The position numbers and the translations under genes are program-made. Shown piece after piece: positions 1 to 9,788 of a stretch of 64,000 bases of DNA. The notes beneath the pieces are model-generated. The model made no database searches. It was given only the letters and a program-made list of their open reading frames with translations, and was not told the DNA's origin. Position 1 is the stretch's first letter. Every line of letters begins with the position of its first letter. Source of the stretch: Desulfococcus multivorans. Its GTDB lineage: Bacteria; Desulfobacterota; Desulfobacteria; Desulfobacterales; Desulfococcaceae. Location: positions 1,422,001-1,486,000 of the forward strand of contig NZ_CP015381.1 in assembly GCF_001854245.1 (NCBI RefSeq), written 5' to 3'.

Positions 1-1
1 G

Positions 2-2356
2 AGGCCCGACGTTCGGGAAGCGCGGTCGGTGATGGGCCTTTCGGACCCGACCGACGTTGAGCTCGAGTACATCTCCCAGGCCCGGAGCGATCATTGCAAT
101 CACAACACCTTTGGCGGTCGGTTCCGCTATCAGGCCGGTCCTGATGCGCCGGTGGAATTCGTGGACAACCTTTTCAAGACCTTTATCCAGGAGCCGACCC
201 TGACCCTTGCGGCCAAAAAGCCATGGGTTGTTTCCGTACTCTGGGACAACGCCGGCGCCGGCCGGTTTGACGCGGATCATTACTACGTGATCACCGGTGA
301 GACCCACAACTCTCCCTCCAACATGGAGGCCTACGGGGGGGCCATCACCGGCATCGTCGGGGTCTACCGGGATCCCATGGGGACGGGAAAAGGGGCGCGC
401 CTGGTAATGGGCACCTACGGGTATTGTGTCGGCCCGCGGGATTACGACGGCCGCCTGAAGCCCCGCCTTCACCCGCGAAGGCTTCTGGACGGCGTGGTCG
501 AGGGCGTTCGCGACGGCGGAAACAAGAGCGGGATTCCCACGACCTTCGGTCAGGTAACCTTTCATCCCGGGTACCTCGGGAAATGCCTGGTTTTCGTCAC
601 TGCCGTGGGCATCATGCCCGCCGTTGTCGACGGGGAGCCGAGTGATCGGAAAACGACGTCCCCCGGCGATCTGGTGATCATGTGCGGCGGCCGGGTGGGT
701 AAGGACGGCATCCACGGCGTCACGGCGTCGTCGGAGGTCTTCTCCGAACATACACCGGCGGGTCACGTCCAGATCGGTGATCCCTACACCCAGAAGAAGA
801 TGCACGATTTTCTGCTGGAGGCCCGGGACGAAGGACTCATCGCCTTTATTACCGACAACGGGGGCGGGGGGCTTTCCTCTTCGGTGGGGGAGTCGGCCCG
901 CTACAGCAACGGGTGCGAAATCCAGCTGGAAAAGGTGCCTCTCAAGTACGAGGGCCTCGATCAGTGGGAGATCTGGGTTTCCGAGTCTCAGGAGCGCATG
1001 ACCGTCGCCGTCAAACCCAATCATATCGACCGGTTCATGGCGCTGTCGAAAAAACACGCCGTCGAGAGTACGGTCATCGGGCGATACACCGATACGGGCA
1101 TGCTCCACATCACCTACGAGGGGGAAACCTGCGCCTGCGTGCACATGGATCTGCTTACCGCCGGTTTTCCCCAATGGGAATTCGATGCCGTATGGCTCTC
1201 CCCGGAAGCGCGGGGTCTGACGGAGCCGGTTCTCGAGCCGCCCATGAACTACGGCCGTCTGCTTCTCGATCTTCTCGCACGACCCAACATCTGTTCAAAG
1301 GAGTGGATCATCCGACAGTATGACCACGAGGTGCAAGGGGGGAGTGTCATCAAACCCCTGGTGGGCGCCCAGCGGGATGTGCCCGCCGATGCGGCGGTGA
1401 TCCGCCCGGTTCTGGCTTCAACGAAAGGGCTTGCCGTTTCCCAGGCCTTGCTGCCGTATTATTCGGCCATCGACGCCTATCACATGACCGCCTGCACCAT
1501 TGATGAGGGCGTGCGGCGGCTCATTGCCGTCGGCGCCGGTGTCGACCATATCGGCGGCGTCGACAATTTCTGCTGGCCCAACATCCAGCATCATCCGGAA
1601 AAGAATCCCGACGGCCGTTTCAAGGCGGCGCAGCTGGTCCGCGCCTGTCGCGCGCTGAAGGATCTCTGTCTGGTCTATGGGATTCCGCTCTTATCGGGAA
1701 AGGACAGCATGTATGTCGACGGTCATCTGGTGGGGCCATATGGAGAGAGCCACAAGGTGTCGGCTCTCGAGACGCTTCAGTTTTCCACCATCGGCGTGGT
1801 TGACGACATCGACCTGTGCATGACCCCGGACAGCAAGGCGCCCGGAGACCGGGTCTACGTTCTGGGAGAGACCCGGAACGAGATGGGGGCTTCGGAATAC
1901 TATGCCCACTTGGGTTATTTAGGGCGCAACGTGCCCCGGGTCCGTCCCGACGAGACCCTGCCCCGGTACGCGGCCCTGGCCGATGCCGTGGCCGACGGGC
2001 TTCCGGTATCGATTCACGGCGTCTACCGGGGGGGGCTTGGCGTCCATCTGGCCATGGTGGTTATGGGAGGAGATCTGGGTATGGAGATCGACATGACCCG
2101 GATCCCCGCTGAAAAGGGATTGCGGCCGGATGCCCTTCTTTTTTCGGAATCGGCGGGACGTTTCATCGTGACGGTGCCGTCCGACCGTTGTCGCGCTTTC
2201 GAGCGGCGACTGGCGGGCACCGACTTTGCCTGTATCGGCACGGTGACCGAAAGTCCCAACCTGGTCATCCGGGGGCTGGACGGCGGCACGCTGGCGGTAC
2301 TCTCGGTGACCGCGCTCAAATCCGCCTGGAAAGGCACCTTTGGAGAATTGATATGA
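2..2356 (+). CDS. purL: Phosphoribosylformylglycinamidine synthase, synthetase subunit (5' end outside window)
   Basis: This is the ATP-dependent subunit of FGAM synthase, step four of purine synthesis, which converts FGAR to FGAM using ammonia supplied by PurQ. The frame is open to the left edge, so the N-terminus is missing; the internal ATG at 29 is not the likely start. Family motifs are visible: SQARSDHCNHNTFGGRF near the beginning, GETHNSPS, the AIRS-type stretch ITDNGGGGLSSSVGE, and a second AIRS half with LLSGKDSM. There is no glutaminase domain, in keeping with the separate purQ that follows. The stop codon overlaps the purQ start (ATGA), so the two are translationally coupled. Confidence 0.96.
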   Translation, partial: RPDVREARSVMGLSDPTDVELEYISQARSDHCNHNTFGGRFRYQAGPDAPVEFVDNLFKTFIQEPTLTLAAKKPWVVSVLWDNAGAGRFDADHYYVITGETHNSPSNMEAYGGAITGIVGVYRDPMGTGKGARLVMGTYGYCVGPRDYDGRLKPRLHPRRLLDGVVEGVRDGGNKSGIPTTFGQVTFHPGYLGKCLVFVTAVGIMPAVVDGEPSDRKTTSPGDLVIMCGGRVGKDGIHGVTASSEVFSEHTPAGHVQIGDPYTQKKMHDFLLEARDEGLIAFITDNGGGGLSSSVGESARYSNGCEIQLEKVPLKYEGLDQWEIWVSESQERMTVAVKPNHIDRFMALSKKHAVESTVIGRYTDTGMLHITYEGETCACVHMDLLTAGFPQWEFDAVWLSPEARGLTEPVLEPPMNYGRLLLDLLARPNICSKEWIIRQYDHEVQGGSVIKPLVGAQRDVPADAAVIRPVLASTKGLAVSQALLPYYSAIDAYHMTACTIDEGVRRLIAVGAGVDHIGGVDNFCWPNIQHHPEKNPDGRFKAAQLVRACRALKDLCLVYGIPLLSGKDSMYVDGHLVGPYGESHKVSALETLQFSTIGVVDDIDLCMTPDSKAPGDRVYVLGETRNEMGASEYYAHLGYLGRNVPRVRPDETLPRYAALADAVADGLPVSIHGVYRGGLGVHLAMVVMGGDLGMEIDMTRIPAEKGLRPDALLFSESAGRFIVTVPSDRCRAFERRLAGTDFACIGTVTESPNLVIRGLDGGTLAVLSVTALKSAWKGTFGELI

Positions 2357-3162
2357 ACCGCGACGTGAATGTTCTGGTGCTCACCGGATACGGTCTCAAC
2401 TGTGATCACGAAACCGTCTATGCCTTCGAACAGGCCGGCGCAACGGCCCGGCGCGTTCATATCAACGCCCTGATTGACGGCAGTGAGCGTCTCGACGAAT
2501 TTCGGATCATGGTGTTTATCGGCGGCTTCAGCTGGGGGGACGACCACGGCGCCGGCGTTATACAGGCGGTCCGCCTGAAGCATACCATCGGTGACCGGAT
2601 CCTCGACTTCATCGATCGCGGCAATCTGGTCCTGGGCATCTGCAACGGATTCCAGACCCTCGTCAATCTTGGCTTGCTCCCCGGCGTCGACGGAGACTAT
2701 ACGACCCGGTCCGTGGCCCTGATTCATAACGACTGCGGTAATTTTCGGGATGACTGGGTTCATCTGCGGGTCAATCCAGCCTCCCCCTGCGTCTTTACCC
2801 GGGGAATGGATCGCCTGTATCTGCCCGTCCGCCACGGGGAAGGAAAGTTTTTTGCCGACGGTCCGGTGTTGGAACGCCTGATCCAAAACCGGCAGGTGGT
2901 GATGCAGTACATCACCCCCGAGGGGGCGGCGGCGGAAGGCCGATTTCCCGACAACCCCAACGGCGCCATGGCGGACATAGCCGGCATCTGTGATGCCACG
3001 GGACGGGTCTTCGGCCTTATGCCCCATCCTGAAGCCTACAACGATCCCACCAATCATCCCACCTGGACCCGGAACAAAGTCGACCTTCCAAAACACCGGC
3101 GAATGCCTGCACCGGGTGTACAGCTTCTCAAAAATGGTGTCGATTTTATTCGCGGCGCATGA
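2353..3162 (+). CDS. purQ: Phosphoribosylformylglycinamidine synthase, glutaminase subunit
   Basis: This 269-residue class I glutamine amidotransferase supplies ammonia to PurL. The nucleophile elbow GICNGFQ carries the catalytic Cys, and MPHPEA near the C-terminus carries the His/Glu pair. The open frame extends further upstream, but the ATG at 2353 gives MNRDVNVLVLTGYGLNCDHE, which matches the usual beginning of the family and overlaps the purL stop. It is longer than the ~225-residue Bacillus-type PurQ, as is usual where the partner is a large PurL. Confidence 0.96.
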   Translation: MNRDVNVLVLTGYGLNCDHETVYAFEQAGATARRVHINALIDGSERLDEFRIMVFIGGFSWGDDHGAGVIQAVRLKHTIGDRILDFIDRGNLVLGICNGFQTLVNLGLLPGVDGDYTTRSVALIHNDCGNFRDDWVHLRVNPASPCVFTRGMDRLYLPVRHGEGKFFADGPVLERLIQNRQVVMQYITPEGAAAEGRFPDNPNGAMADIAGICDATGRVFGLMPHPEAYNDPTNHPTWTRNKVDLPKHRRMPAPGVQLLKNGVDFIRGA

Positions 3163-3219
3163 ATACCGATGCATGAGGGCCGGGAAACGCCTGGATGACT
3201 TCCAATCGGCACCGGCCCC

Positions 3220-3248
3220 TTGACACCCAGTTGTGTAATTATTTATAG
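3220..3248 (+). promoter_or_regulatory. Sigma70-like promoter of the minor-pilin operon
   Basis: TTGACA at 3220-3225 is a perfect -35 box, followed after 17 bases by TTATAG. It lies in the 285-base gap after purQ and points at the pseudopilin genes, leaving a leader of about 190 bases. The -10 region lies inside a 16-base palindrome. Confidence 0.5.
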
Positions 3249-3257
3249 GCCTATAAA
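3242..3257. promoter_or_regulatory. 16-bp perfect palindrome over the -10 region (candidate operator)
   Basis: TTTATAGG followed directly by CCTATAAA makes a gapless, perfect inverted repeat. It coincides with the predicted -10 box of the pilin operon. A repressor dimer bound here would block transcription. No regulator gene lies next to it, so function is inferred from position and symmetry only. Confidence 0.4.
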
Positions 3258-3447
3258 AAAAACAATAGATCGAGTCGCGTTTTCCGACTTTTTTCACTTT
3301 CCCGCCATTCCGGTTCATATATATTTCATCCCAGACCACTGCGTTCCAGATCCTTCTTGCAAGCCGTGTCAAAGATTCTACATCAAGAATTGTTTTGCAT
3401 TATGACGACATTCGTGAATACATATGAAAAAAATTAGAGGGTATAAA

Positions 3448-3990
3448 ATGGGGAATAAAGGATTTACCTTCACGGAGTTGATGATCGTGGTGGCCGTGGC
3501 GGCAATCTCCGTGACGATGGCGTTTCCGACGTTTTTGGCCCAGAGGAATAAAGCACGCATCAAAAGAGCGGGACGAGACATGGTTTCCCATTTTCAGATG
3601 GCCCGGATCAATGCCATGCGGGACGGAAGGGACTGGGCGATTTTTTTTGACGCGGCAGGGGATGCCTACAGGCTTGTCCACGCGGGTGCGGATCGGCATC
3701 TGGATACCGGAGACGACATCACGGTGAAAACCGTTTCGTTATCGGAATATGGCGATGTTTCCTTCGGCATTGGGTCCGGTATCGGACCGCGGCCCGGCGG
3801 TGTCGTTCCCGAAAACGGGGTGACGACCTTTTCCGGAAACACGTTTCACTTCGATCCCGGCGGCATCAGCAACAAATCCGGAACGGTGTATATGAAAAAC
3901 GGGAAAGGTCAGACCTTTGCCGTCGGCACCATCACCGTTACCGGGAGAGTGAAGGCATGGGCCAACTGGGGGCAGGGATGGGAAGAGTAA
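3448..3990 (+). CDS. FimT/GspH-type pseudopilin (minor type IV pilin)
   Basis: This is a 180-residue type IV pilin-like protein. A short basic leader MGNKG precedes the prepilin peptidase site G|FTFTE, with Phe at +1 and Glu at +5, then a hydrophobic helix LMIVVAVAAISVTMAF. The remainder resembles the GspH/FimT head domain. An ATG at 3424 would add eight residues, but AGAGGG seven bases before 3448 favours the later start. It is the first gene of the cluster and would be processed by the prepilin peptidase at 52 kb. It probably joins a priming complex with the next genes. Confidence 0.88.
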   Translation: MGNKGFTFTELMIVVAVAAISVTMAFPTFLAQRNKARIKRAGRDMVSHFQMARINAMRDGRDWAIFFDAAGDAYRLVHAGADRHLDTGDDITVKTVSLSEYGDVSFGIGSGIGPRPGGVVPENGVTTFSGNTFHFDPGGISNKSGTVYMKNGKGQTFAVGTITVTGRVKAWANWGQGWEE

Positions 3991-4371
3991 ATGAAACCCT
4001 TTAAGACCATCGGCGGCGAAGGGGGCTTTACGCTTCTGGAGATACTGTTTGCCGTGGTCATCCTGTCGGCAGGCCTGTTGGGGGTGGCGGCCATGCAGGT
4101 GACCGCGATTCACGGAAACGGCTACGGCATGAAACTGACCGAGGCCACCGATCGGATTGTCACCCGAATGGAGGCCGTCAAGAAAATGCCCTATCCGAGC
4201 ATCCAGAGTGAGGATGAGGAGACGGACGCCGAAGGGTTTACCAGGAGGACCATCGTTCAGACGGACACCCCCCTGTCCGGGGTCAAGACCGTCGAGGTCG
4301 AGGTCTCGTGGAACGACCGGCAGGGAACCCAAAACCACAGGTTTTCATTCCATACGATCATCATGGAATAG
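3991..4371 (+). CDS. pilV: PilV-like minor pilin
   Basis: The 126-residue protein has prepilin site G|FTLLE and the helix ILFAVVILSAGLLGVAAMQ; the ILSAGLLGVA motif is characteristic of PilV-type minor pilins. The ATG abuts the preceding stop codon and is served by GGGAAGAG at the end of the upstream gene. It likely acts with the PilW- and PilX-like proteins and PilY1 to start pilus assembly. Confidence 0.88.
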   Translation: MKPFKTIGGEGGFTLLEILFAVVILSAGLLGVAAMQVTAIHGNGYGMKLTEATDRIVTRMEAVKKMPYPSIQSEDEETDAEGFTRRTIVQTDTPLSGVKTVEVEVSWNDRQGTQNHRFSFHTIIME

Positions 4372-4388
4372 GGCAGAGGAGACACGGC

Positions 4389-5522
4389 GTGGAGAGCACA
4401 TTTAAGGACCAATCAGGGTTTACCCTCCTGGAGATGCTTGTTGCCGCCATGCTGGGACTCGTTGTCATCACGGCGGCCCTGGGGGTCTTGAACAGCAGCC
4501 AACTATCCTACAATGTCCAGGAGGATATCGCGGCCGTTCAGCAGGATGTGCGGATGGCGAGGACTTTCATCGAACGGGACGTCATCATGGCCGGTGCGGG
4601 ACTTGGCGACTTTCCGAGACTGGCCGGCCTGCCGGCCGAGGCTTTTTCCGCCTTCACCTTTGACAACAACGGCGGTGAAAACGGCAGCGACATACTGACG
4701 ATTCGCTACGTCGTTCCCAGTTCGGACGTCTGCGGACCGCCGCCATCCGGAATCGGCTCCTGCGCGGATCTGCCCAAGCTGACGCTCAAACCGGATAAAA
4801 AAGACCCCACGGCGGCCATGCCCATCACCGCCGCGGTCGCCATTGTCAACGAAGATCTCAATGCCACATCTCCCATAGATTATAACGCTTGGGACAGGGA
4901 TTGCTATTGCGATGGGGTGACCTATACACAGCCGCAACCCCATATGAACGGCATTATCATCGCGCCGGGCGGGGCCATGGCCGACGAGGTGGTGATCACC
5001 CAGGTCATCGCCAACAGCAGCAAACTGGGGAACCATCCGGTACTGGATTATGCCAACAAGGTGCTCAACAAGTACCCTCCCGGCAGCACCATCATGTTTT
5101 TCAATTTCGAGCCATTGGAAGAGATTCGTTATTATCTCCAGGACGGGGCGCTCATGCGGCTCCATGAAAAAGACCTGAGAAACAGCACCGGCACTACGAC
5201 ACCCAATCCGGTCGTGGAGCACATCGAGGACATCCAGTTCGCCTTCGGGCTCGACACGGACGACGATAATCTGATCGACACCTGGATCAACGGAGAGGAT
5301 GCGGATGATTTCGACGCGGACGGGGATTTGAAGGATGCGGACAAGCCCCTGGTTCGGGCGTTGCGGATCAGCGTCCTGGGCCGCACGGCAAAGGCCCGAA
5401 GGGAGCTCGCCCCGGACAGGCGGCCGGCCCTCGAGGATCACCCCGCGGCCGAAGCAACGGATTTTCACCGGCGCAGGCTTTCCCAGGTGACCGTCGCCCT
5501 GCGCAACATGGGACTCAACTGA
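4389..5522 (+). CDS. pilW: PilW-like minor pilin
   Basis: This 377-residue protein has prepilin site G|FTLLE followed by the helix MLVAAMLGLVVITAALGVL, then PilW-like features such as the ISVLGRTAKAR stretch near the C-terminus. I chose the GTG at 4389, eight residues before the cleavage site and preceded by AGAGGAGA; the longer open frame from 4308 would put an implausible leader in front and run through pilV. It is larger than many PilW proteins, with an acidic insert (DADDFDADGDLKDADK) that could bind calcium. Confidence 0.86.
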   Translation: MESTFKDQSGFTLLEMLVAAMLGLVVITAALGVLNSSQLSYNVQEDIAAVQQDVRMARTFIERDVIMAGAGLGDFPRLAGLPAEAFSAFTFDNNGGENGSDILTIRYVVPSSDVCGPPPSGIGSCADLPKLTLKPDKKDPTAAMPITAAVAIVNEDLNATSPIDYNAWDRDCYCDGVTYTQPQPHMNGIIIAPGGAMADEVVITQVIANSSKLGNHPVLDYANKVLNKYPPGSTIMFFNFEPLEEIRYYLQDGALMRLHEKDLRNSTGTTTPNPVVEHIEDIQFAFGLDTDDDNLIDTWINGEDADDFDADGDLKDADKPLVRALRISVLGRTAKARRELAPDRRPALEDHPAAEATDFHRRRLSQVTVALRNMGLN

Positions 5523-5537
5523 TCGGAGGTTGAAGCA

Positions 5538-6149
5538 ATGAAGACACGCTGCGGCTTTGGGTTCAAACGGTTGTTCCAATCCGAAGGGGGATCGGCGTTG
5601 GTGATCTCCATGCTGCTGTTGGTGGTCCTTACCATCATCGGCGTGGCAGCCACCAATACGTCCGTCCTTGAAATTCTGATCGCCAATTCGTCGAAAAAAA
5701 AAGCAGAGGCCTTTTATGCGGCTGAGGCGGGGATCGACCACGCCAGAAAATTGCTGAGCGACATGATCGCCGCCCAGGCGAGCCTTGACACATGGGATCT
5801 TTCGGACTTCGCGGACGTCTCTTCTTCGGAGGCGGAGCATCCCGGGGAAAAATACGTGTTTCAGAACAAGGCTGTCGGCGACTGCGCTTACACCGTGACC
5901 GTTTTCGCGGGCAAGGCGAACACCGAAGGCCTGATCTTCCTCAAGTCCGTCGGCACCAGCCCCAACGGGGGCCGTGCGGTTCTCGAGGTGAGTTTTCTGG
6001 GCAAGCGTGTCCTGCCGTCGGGAACGACCTCCTTCAGCAGTTACGGCGGACAGCAGAATGCCGGGTCCGCCAAAAGCAACACCGGATATGACATCAACGC
6101 CATGACGGCCGATGAGCTGAGTACGTACCAACTGAACGAGGACGCCTGA
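5538..6149 (+). CDS. pilX: PilX-like minor pilin assembly protein
   Basis: This is a 203-residue protein of the PilX N-terminal family. A basic start leads to EGGSALVISMLLLVVLTIIGVAA and then KKAEAFYAAEAGIDHAR, the usual FYAAEAGI signature. As in other PilX proteins the Glu at +5 is absent. The start codon follows a clear GGAGG. It is expected to work with the upstream minor pilins and PilY1. Confidence 0.86.
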   Translation: MKTRCGFGFKRLFQSEGGSALVISMLLLVVLTIIGVAATNTSVLEILIANSSKKKAEAFYAAEAGIDHARKLLSDMIAAQASLDTWDLSDFADVSSSEAEHPGEKYVFQNKAVGDCAYTVTVFAGKANTEGLIFLKSVGTSPNGGRAVLEVSFLGKRVLPSGTTSFSSYGGQQNAGSAKSNTGYDINAMTADELSTYQLNEDA

Positions 6150-6213
6150 CGCGGCGCTTCCGGACGCCGACGGGAGATGTGTTGAGGATGATCCGGCTAT
6201 TGGAGGGAACAAC

Positions 6214-9200
6214 ATGAGCGCAAAGTCAAAAAACGCAGTGATCCGAAGGTCCCGGCTGATTCTGGTCGCGGTGTGGAGTCTGCTGCTCAGTGTACAGACC
6301 CATACCGTCCAGGCGGCGATTGACGGCTGCAGCGCCCCCATCAGTTCATCGGATTACGGCGGCTGGTCTGAAGGCGACTTTACCCTGTCCAATCTCGTCA
6401 AGAACGAGAGCGGTCATCTGGTGTTGGATCCCGCCGGGATCTCGTGGGATCAGGAGGGCATTGCCCTGGATGCCGTCAAGGATATCAGCGTCACCTATGT
6501 TTATCAGGACGGCGGTTTGGAAAACGCCAGGCTCGGATGGCTCTACGACGCGTCTTCGGACATGCCGGAAGGCGAACCGCGCTGGATATTCGACCCGCTG
6601 GGGAGCAGTCCGGGCTCGGAAACCCAGACATTCCTGACGGACCCAGAGGGTGCGGCACTGCCCTATGGTTCGAATGCCAGGATCGTATTCGTATTGGAGC
6701 TGGCGGACGGCACCCGGTTTTACACCAGGAAAGCCTGGAATGCCGTATTTGAGAGTCGATGTGACACCAAGTATGACGGGTTTGCGAAGAAAATCATATT
6801 ATATAAAGAATTTACGTATGGCGGATCCATCTGCAGAAAAGCAAATGAAATGCAATTTGATACCGTCTCGGGATATGATGACCAGGGATGGCTGAATGCG
6901 GCGCCCAGGAGCTGGCTGCAGGAAAAAGGGTATGGCATTCCCCAAGGGGATATCAACCTTAAACTGATTGACGGCGAAAAAACGCCCAAAGCGGTAATGG
7001 CGGCGCCCGACAATACCGAGAATGCCGTGATCCTCGGATTTGACGCCGTCAACACCAACAATGCCTTTGACTTCAACGATCTGGTCTTTATGGTGACCTT
7101 CAAGACGGTCGGCGTGATCCGGTTGAACAACGGCGCGGCCATGGTTCCCGGGGGATATCACGGGTTTTATACCCAACTTCAATTCGAGGCATGGGACGGC
7201 ATGCCGGCCGGTTCCGAGGTGGCCTATTATTACTCCGTCCACTATATGACCGACCAATATGCCAATTTCATCCTCGATGCGGCAGGTCAACAGATTCCGG
7301 TCTGGCACGAAATCGAAGCCTCGGATTGGGGCGAGGTCCACAGCTTCACGGCTCAAGACGGAACGGCACGCTTCACAGAGGATCAAAAGCCGGACATCGA
7401 TGAAACGAATATTCTGGAGAGCTGGGAAAGAACGAGTCCCACCTATACCCATCGAAAAGCGGTAATCGATCTGGTCGGCAAGGCGGTGATCGGCCGCGAC
7501 CTCCTGTGGAAGGCGGAATTGAGGGGCGACCGGGGAACGTCGCCGATGGTGGTGGACGTGAAGCTTTCCGCCCTGGTCTCGAGAGAGACGGTCTCCCGTT
7601 CGGTGCCGGTGGTGCAGACCAACGTCGTCTACTCCGGCAGCTTCGATCTGCCGGATCCCCTGGATCCCGAGTGGTTTGCCGATCCGGAGGCCAGGGGACA
7701 CCTGAAGGCCGTCATGATTTATGATCCCGAGACGGCAAGAGCTTCGGAGGCGGCCAGGAGCGTTATCTGGGACGCGGGGGAGAAATTGAGTCAGAGAGAT
7801 ATCGGGACCTCTCCCCGAACGATCTATTTCCCGTCCATGACCGAGAACAGTTACGCCGGCGAGGCACTTGTCACGATCCAGAGCGGGGTGACCGCCTATT
7901 CCGGCACCCTGACCCACGTGCCGGTGCTGGACGGCACTTTCGTGGTCAAGACTTCGGAAGGAACCGTTGTTCTGAGCGACGGTTACACCGGGAATACCCT
8001 CTCCGAGGTAAGCGGCATGAGCGGCACCATCGATCTGGACAGCGGCGAATACACGATTCAACTCGATAACTATCCGGTCCCCGACGGCGGGATTCAACTC
8101 TCGGCCGACTACAAGTCCTATTCCGTCATTTCTTCGAGCGGTCTTTCCGTGCTGGGAACGGACACGGTGTCGGACGCCCTCCTCAACCTGGCGCCTTCGG
8201 GGGGGGACGACACATCGCTGCCGACGAACAGTGAACTGGTGAACTGGATTCTGGGATACCAGAAGAACGGCAGCACCGAACAGCGACCGTGGCTACTGGG
8301 GGCCGTGGACCATTCGGCTCCGGCGGTCATGACGCCGCCGGGGTTTCCCGAGTGGGTCTTCGGCAGCAAGGTCGACAATACGATGAAGGCGAGCTTTCAT
8401 GATCCCGCCGGGGAAGACACAACGACCTTTCGGGCGGCACATGAGAACCGGGACGTCGTGGTGTTTGTGGGCGCCCGGGACGGCATGCTTCACGCCTTTG
8501 ACGGCGGCAGGTTCAACTGGGGCGACAACCCGAAAACCATTCCTATCGAGCATCGCGGCCATTTCGTCTGGTCCGGCGAGACGAAAGAGACGGCCCAATA
8601 CGGCACCGGATCGGAGCTGTGGGCCTATATCCCCGGCAATCTGTTGGGGAAGATGAAAAATCTCTATGGAAAGACCGGAGACAGCGAGGCCTGGTTGGAC
8701 GCTTCCCCGGCACTCGGGGATGTCTATACCAACGGCGCGTGGCGCACCGTACTGATCGTCTGCCAGGGGAACGGCGGACACATGGTGACCTGCCTGGATG
8801 TAACCGATCCGGCTGATCCGGCGTTGCTTTGGGAAAAAGGGGATCCCGACCTCTTCAACAGCCGCTCCTCGCCGGTCATCGGTATGATCGAAAACGACCA
8901 ATGGGTCGCCTTTCTTCTCTCGGGGGTCACGGATCCGGCGGATCACCCGGTCATCTACATGATCGATATCGCTTCCGGCGCCATTACCAGGATTCCATTG
9001 GACGCCGCAGGGGAGAGCGGAAAAGGCGGCGTGGGCAGCGGACAGCCGGCAGCCGTGGACTCCGACGGCGACGGCTATGTGGATCGGCTCTATGTGGGCA
9101 CCGACAAGGGGTTCATGTATCGGGTCGCCATTGACGGCGGCGTCTTCTCGGATCTCATTGTCAACTCCTCCGAACGAAATGCCGGGGAGGGCATATACGG

Positions 9201-9720
9201 TGCCCCCGCGGTGGTGACAGACGACGAGGGCGTCCGGGTGTTTTTCGGAACCGGCGGCGATGCATCGGCCACCTATCATTTCTACGCCTACCTCGACAGC
9301 AAGCGGGGCGGCACCGACAGCACCACGCTTGAATGGTCCTACGCCCTGCCTGCGGGCCATGGGGTTTATGCCTCGGTTTTCGCGGCCGCCGGCCAGGTCT
9401 ATTTCAGCACCACCACGGCGGTGACGGAGGACCCCTGCGAGGCCGGCGGCGCCAGCGAGGGGAACCTGTACGCCTTTAAGCAGGTGCTCGACGGCGCAAA
9501 CGAAACGATTGCGCCTCTGAGTGAAATTCCGCTGCCCAAGGGGAGCGGCAGGGTCGCGCCCATCGTTGACGATCAGCATCTCTATATCAAGACCGCTTTT
9601 GGAACCCTTCAATCCTTTGGGGGAACGACTTACAACAACGAAGCCGCAGGCGTCGCCGACGGTGAGATCGCCGTGCCCGTTCCCGAGGCGACGATCCGCT
9701 CGTGGCGGGAGGTGCGTTAG
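6214..9720 (+). CDS. pilY1: PilY1-like type IV pilus tip adhesin
   Basis: This is a 1168-residue secreted protein with a signal peptide (about residues 1-34, ending HTVQA). The C-terminal third matches the PilY1 beta-propeller: VVVFVGARDGMLHAFDGG, GSELWAYIPGNLL, YTNGAWRTVLI, and DSDGDGYVDRLYVGTD, a calcium-binding loop near residue 949. The N-terminal part has an NDLVF-containing stretch near residue 286 that resembles DUF4114, and no von Willebrand A domain is visible. GGAGG precedes the ATG. As last gene of the minor-pilin operon it probably sits at the pilus tip and controls extension and adhesion. A strong terminator follows. Confidence 0.88.
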   Translation: MSAKSKNAVIRRSRLILVAVWSLLLSVQTHTVQAAIDGCSAPISSSDYGGWSEGDFTLSNLVKNESGHLVLDPAGISWDQEGIALDAVKDISVTYVYQDGGLENARLGWLYDASSDMPEGEPRWIFDPLGSSPGSETQTFLTDPEGAALPYGSNARIVFVLELADGTRFYTRKAWNAVFESRCDTKYDGFAKKIILYKEFTYGGSICRKANEMQFDTVSGYDDQGWLNAAPRSWLQEKGYGIPQGDINLKLIDGEKTPKAVMAAPDNTENAVILGFDAVNTNNAFDFNDLVFMVTFKTVGVIRLNNGAAMVPGGYHGFYTQLQFEAWDGMPAGSEVAYYYSVHYMTDQYANFILDAAGQQIPVWHEIEASDWGEVHSFTAQDGTARFTEDQKPDIDETNILESWERTSPTYTHRKAVIDLVGKAVIGRDLLWKAELRGDRGTSPMVVDVKLSALVSRETVSRSVPVVQTNVVYSGSFDLPDPLDPEWFADPEARGHLKAVMIYDPETARASEAARSVIWDAGEKLSQRDIGTSPRTIYFPSMTENSYAGEALVTIQSGVTAYSGTLTHVPVLDGTFVVKTSEGTVVLSDGYTGNTLSEVSGMSGTIDLDSGEYTIQLDNYPVPDGGIQLSADYKSYSVISSSGLSVLGTDTVSDALLNLAPSGGDDTSLPTNSELVNWILGYQKNGSTEQRPWLLGAVDHSAPAVMTPPGFPEWVFGSKVDNTMKASFHDPAGEDTTTFRAAHENRDVVVFVGARDGMLHAFDGGRFNWGDNPKTIPIEHRGHFVWSGETKETAQYGTGSELWAYIPGNLLGKMKNLYGKTGDSEAWLDASPALGDVYTNGAWRTVLIVCQGNGGHMVTCLDVTDPADPALLWEKGDPDLFNSRSSPVIGMIENDQWVAFLLSGVTDPADHPVIYMIDIASGAITRIPLDAAGESGKGGVGSGQPAAVDSDGDGYVDRLYVGTDKGFMYRVAIDGGVFSDLIVNSSERNAGEGIYGAPAVVTDDEGVRVFFGTGGDASATYHFYAYLDSKRGGTDSTTLEWSYALPAGHGVYASVFAAAGQVYFSTTTAVTEDPCEAGGASEGNLYAFKQVLDGANETIAPLSEIPLPKGSGRVAPIVDDQHLYIKTAFGTLQSFGGTTYNNEAAGVADGEIAVPVPEATIRSWREVR

Positions 9721-9746
9721 GGACTCCCGTCCATCGTTTTTTCGAC

Positions 9747-9788
9747 AAAAATGCCGCCGCCTGGATTTTTCCAGGCGTCGGCATTTTT
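9747..9788. terminator. Bidirectional intrinsic terminator between pilY1 and the LysM gene
   Basis: An 18-base arm beginning AAAAATGCCG pairs with an arm ending CGGCATTTTT across a six-base loop, with one mismatch. Runs of A and T at the two ends let it end transcription from both sides, as expected between convergent genes. Confidence 0.85.

Noticed and set aside
4503-6341. Long minus-strand open frame (612 codons) opposite the pilW- and pilX-like genes
   Set aside because: The plus strand has clear prepilin signals and ribosome sites; the antisense product has no domain and no start signal.
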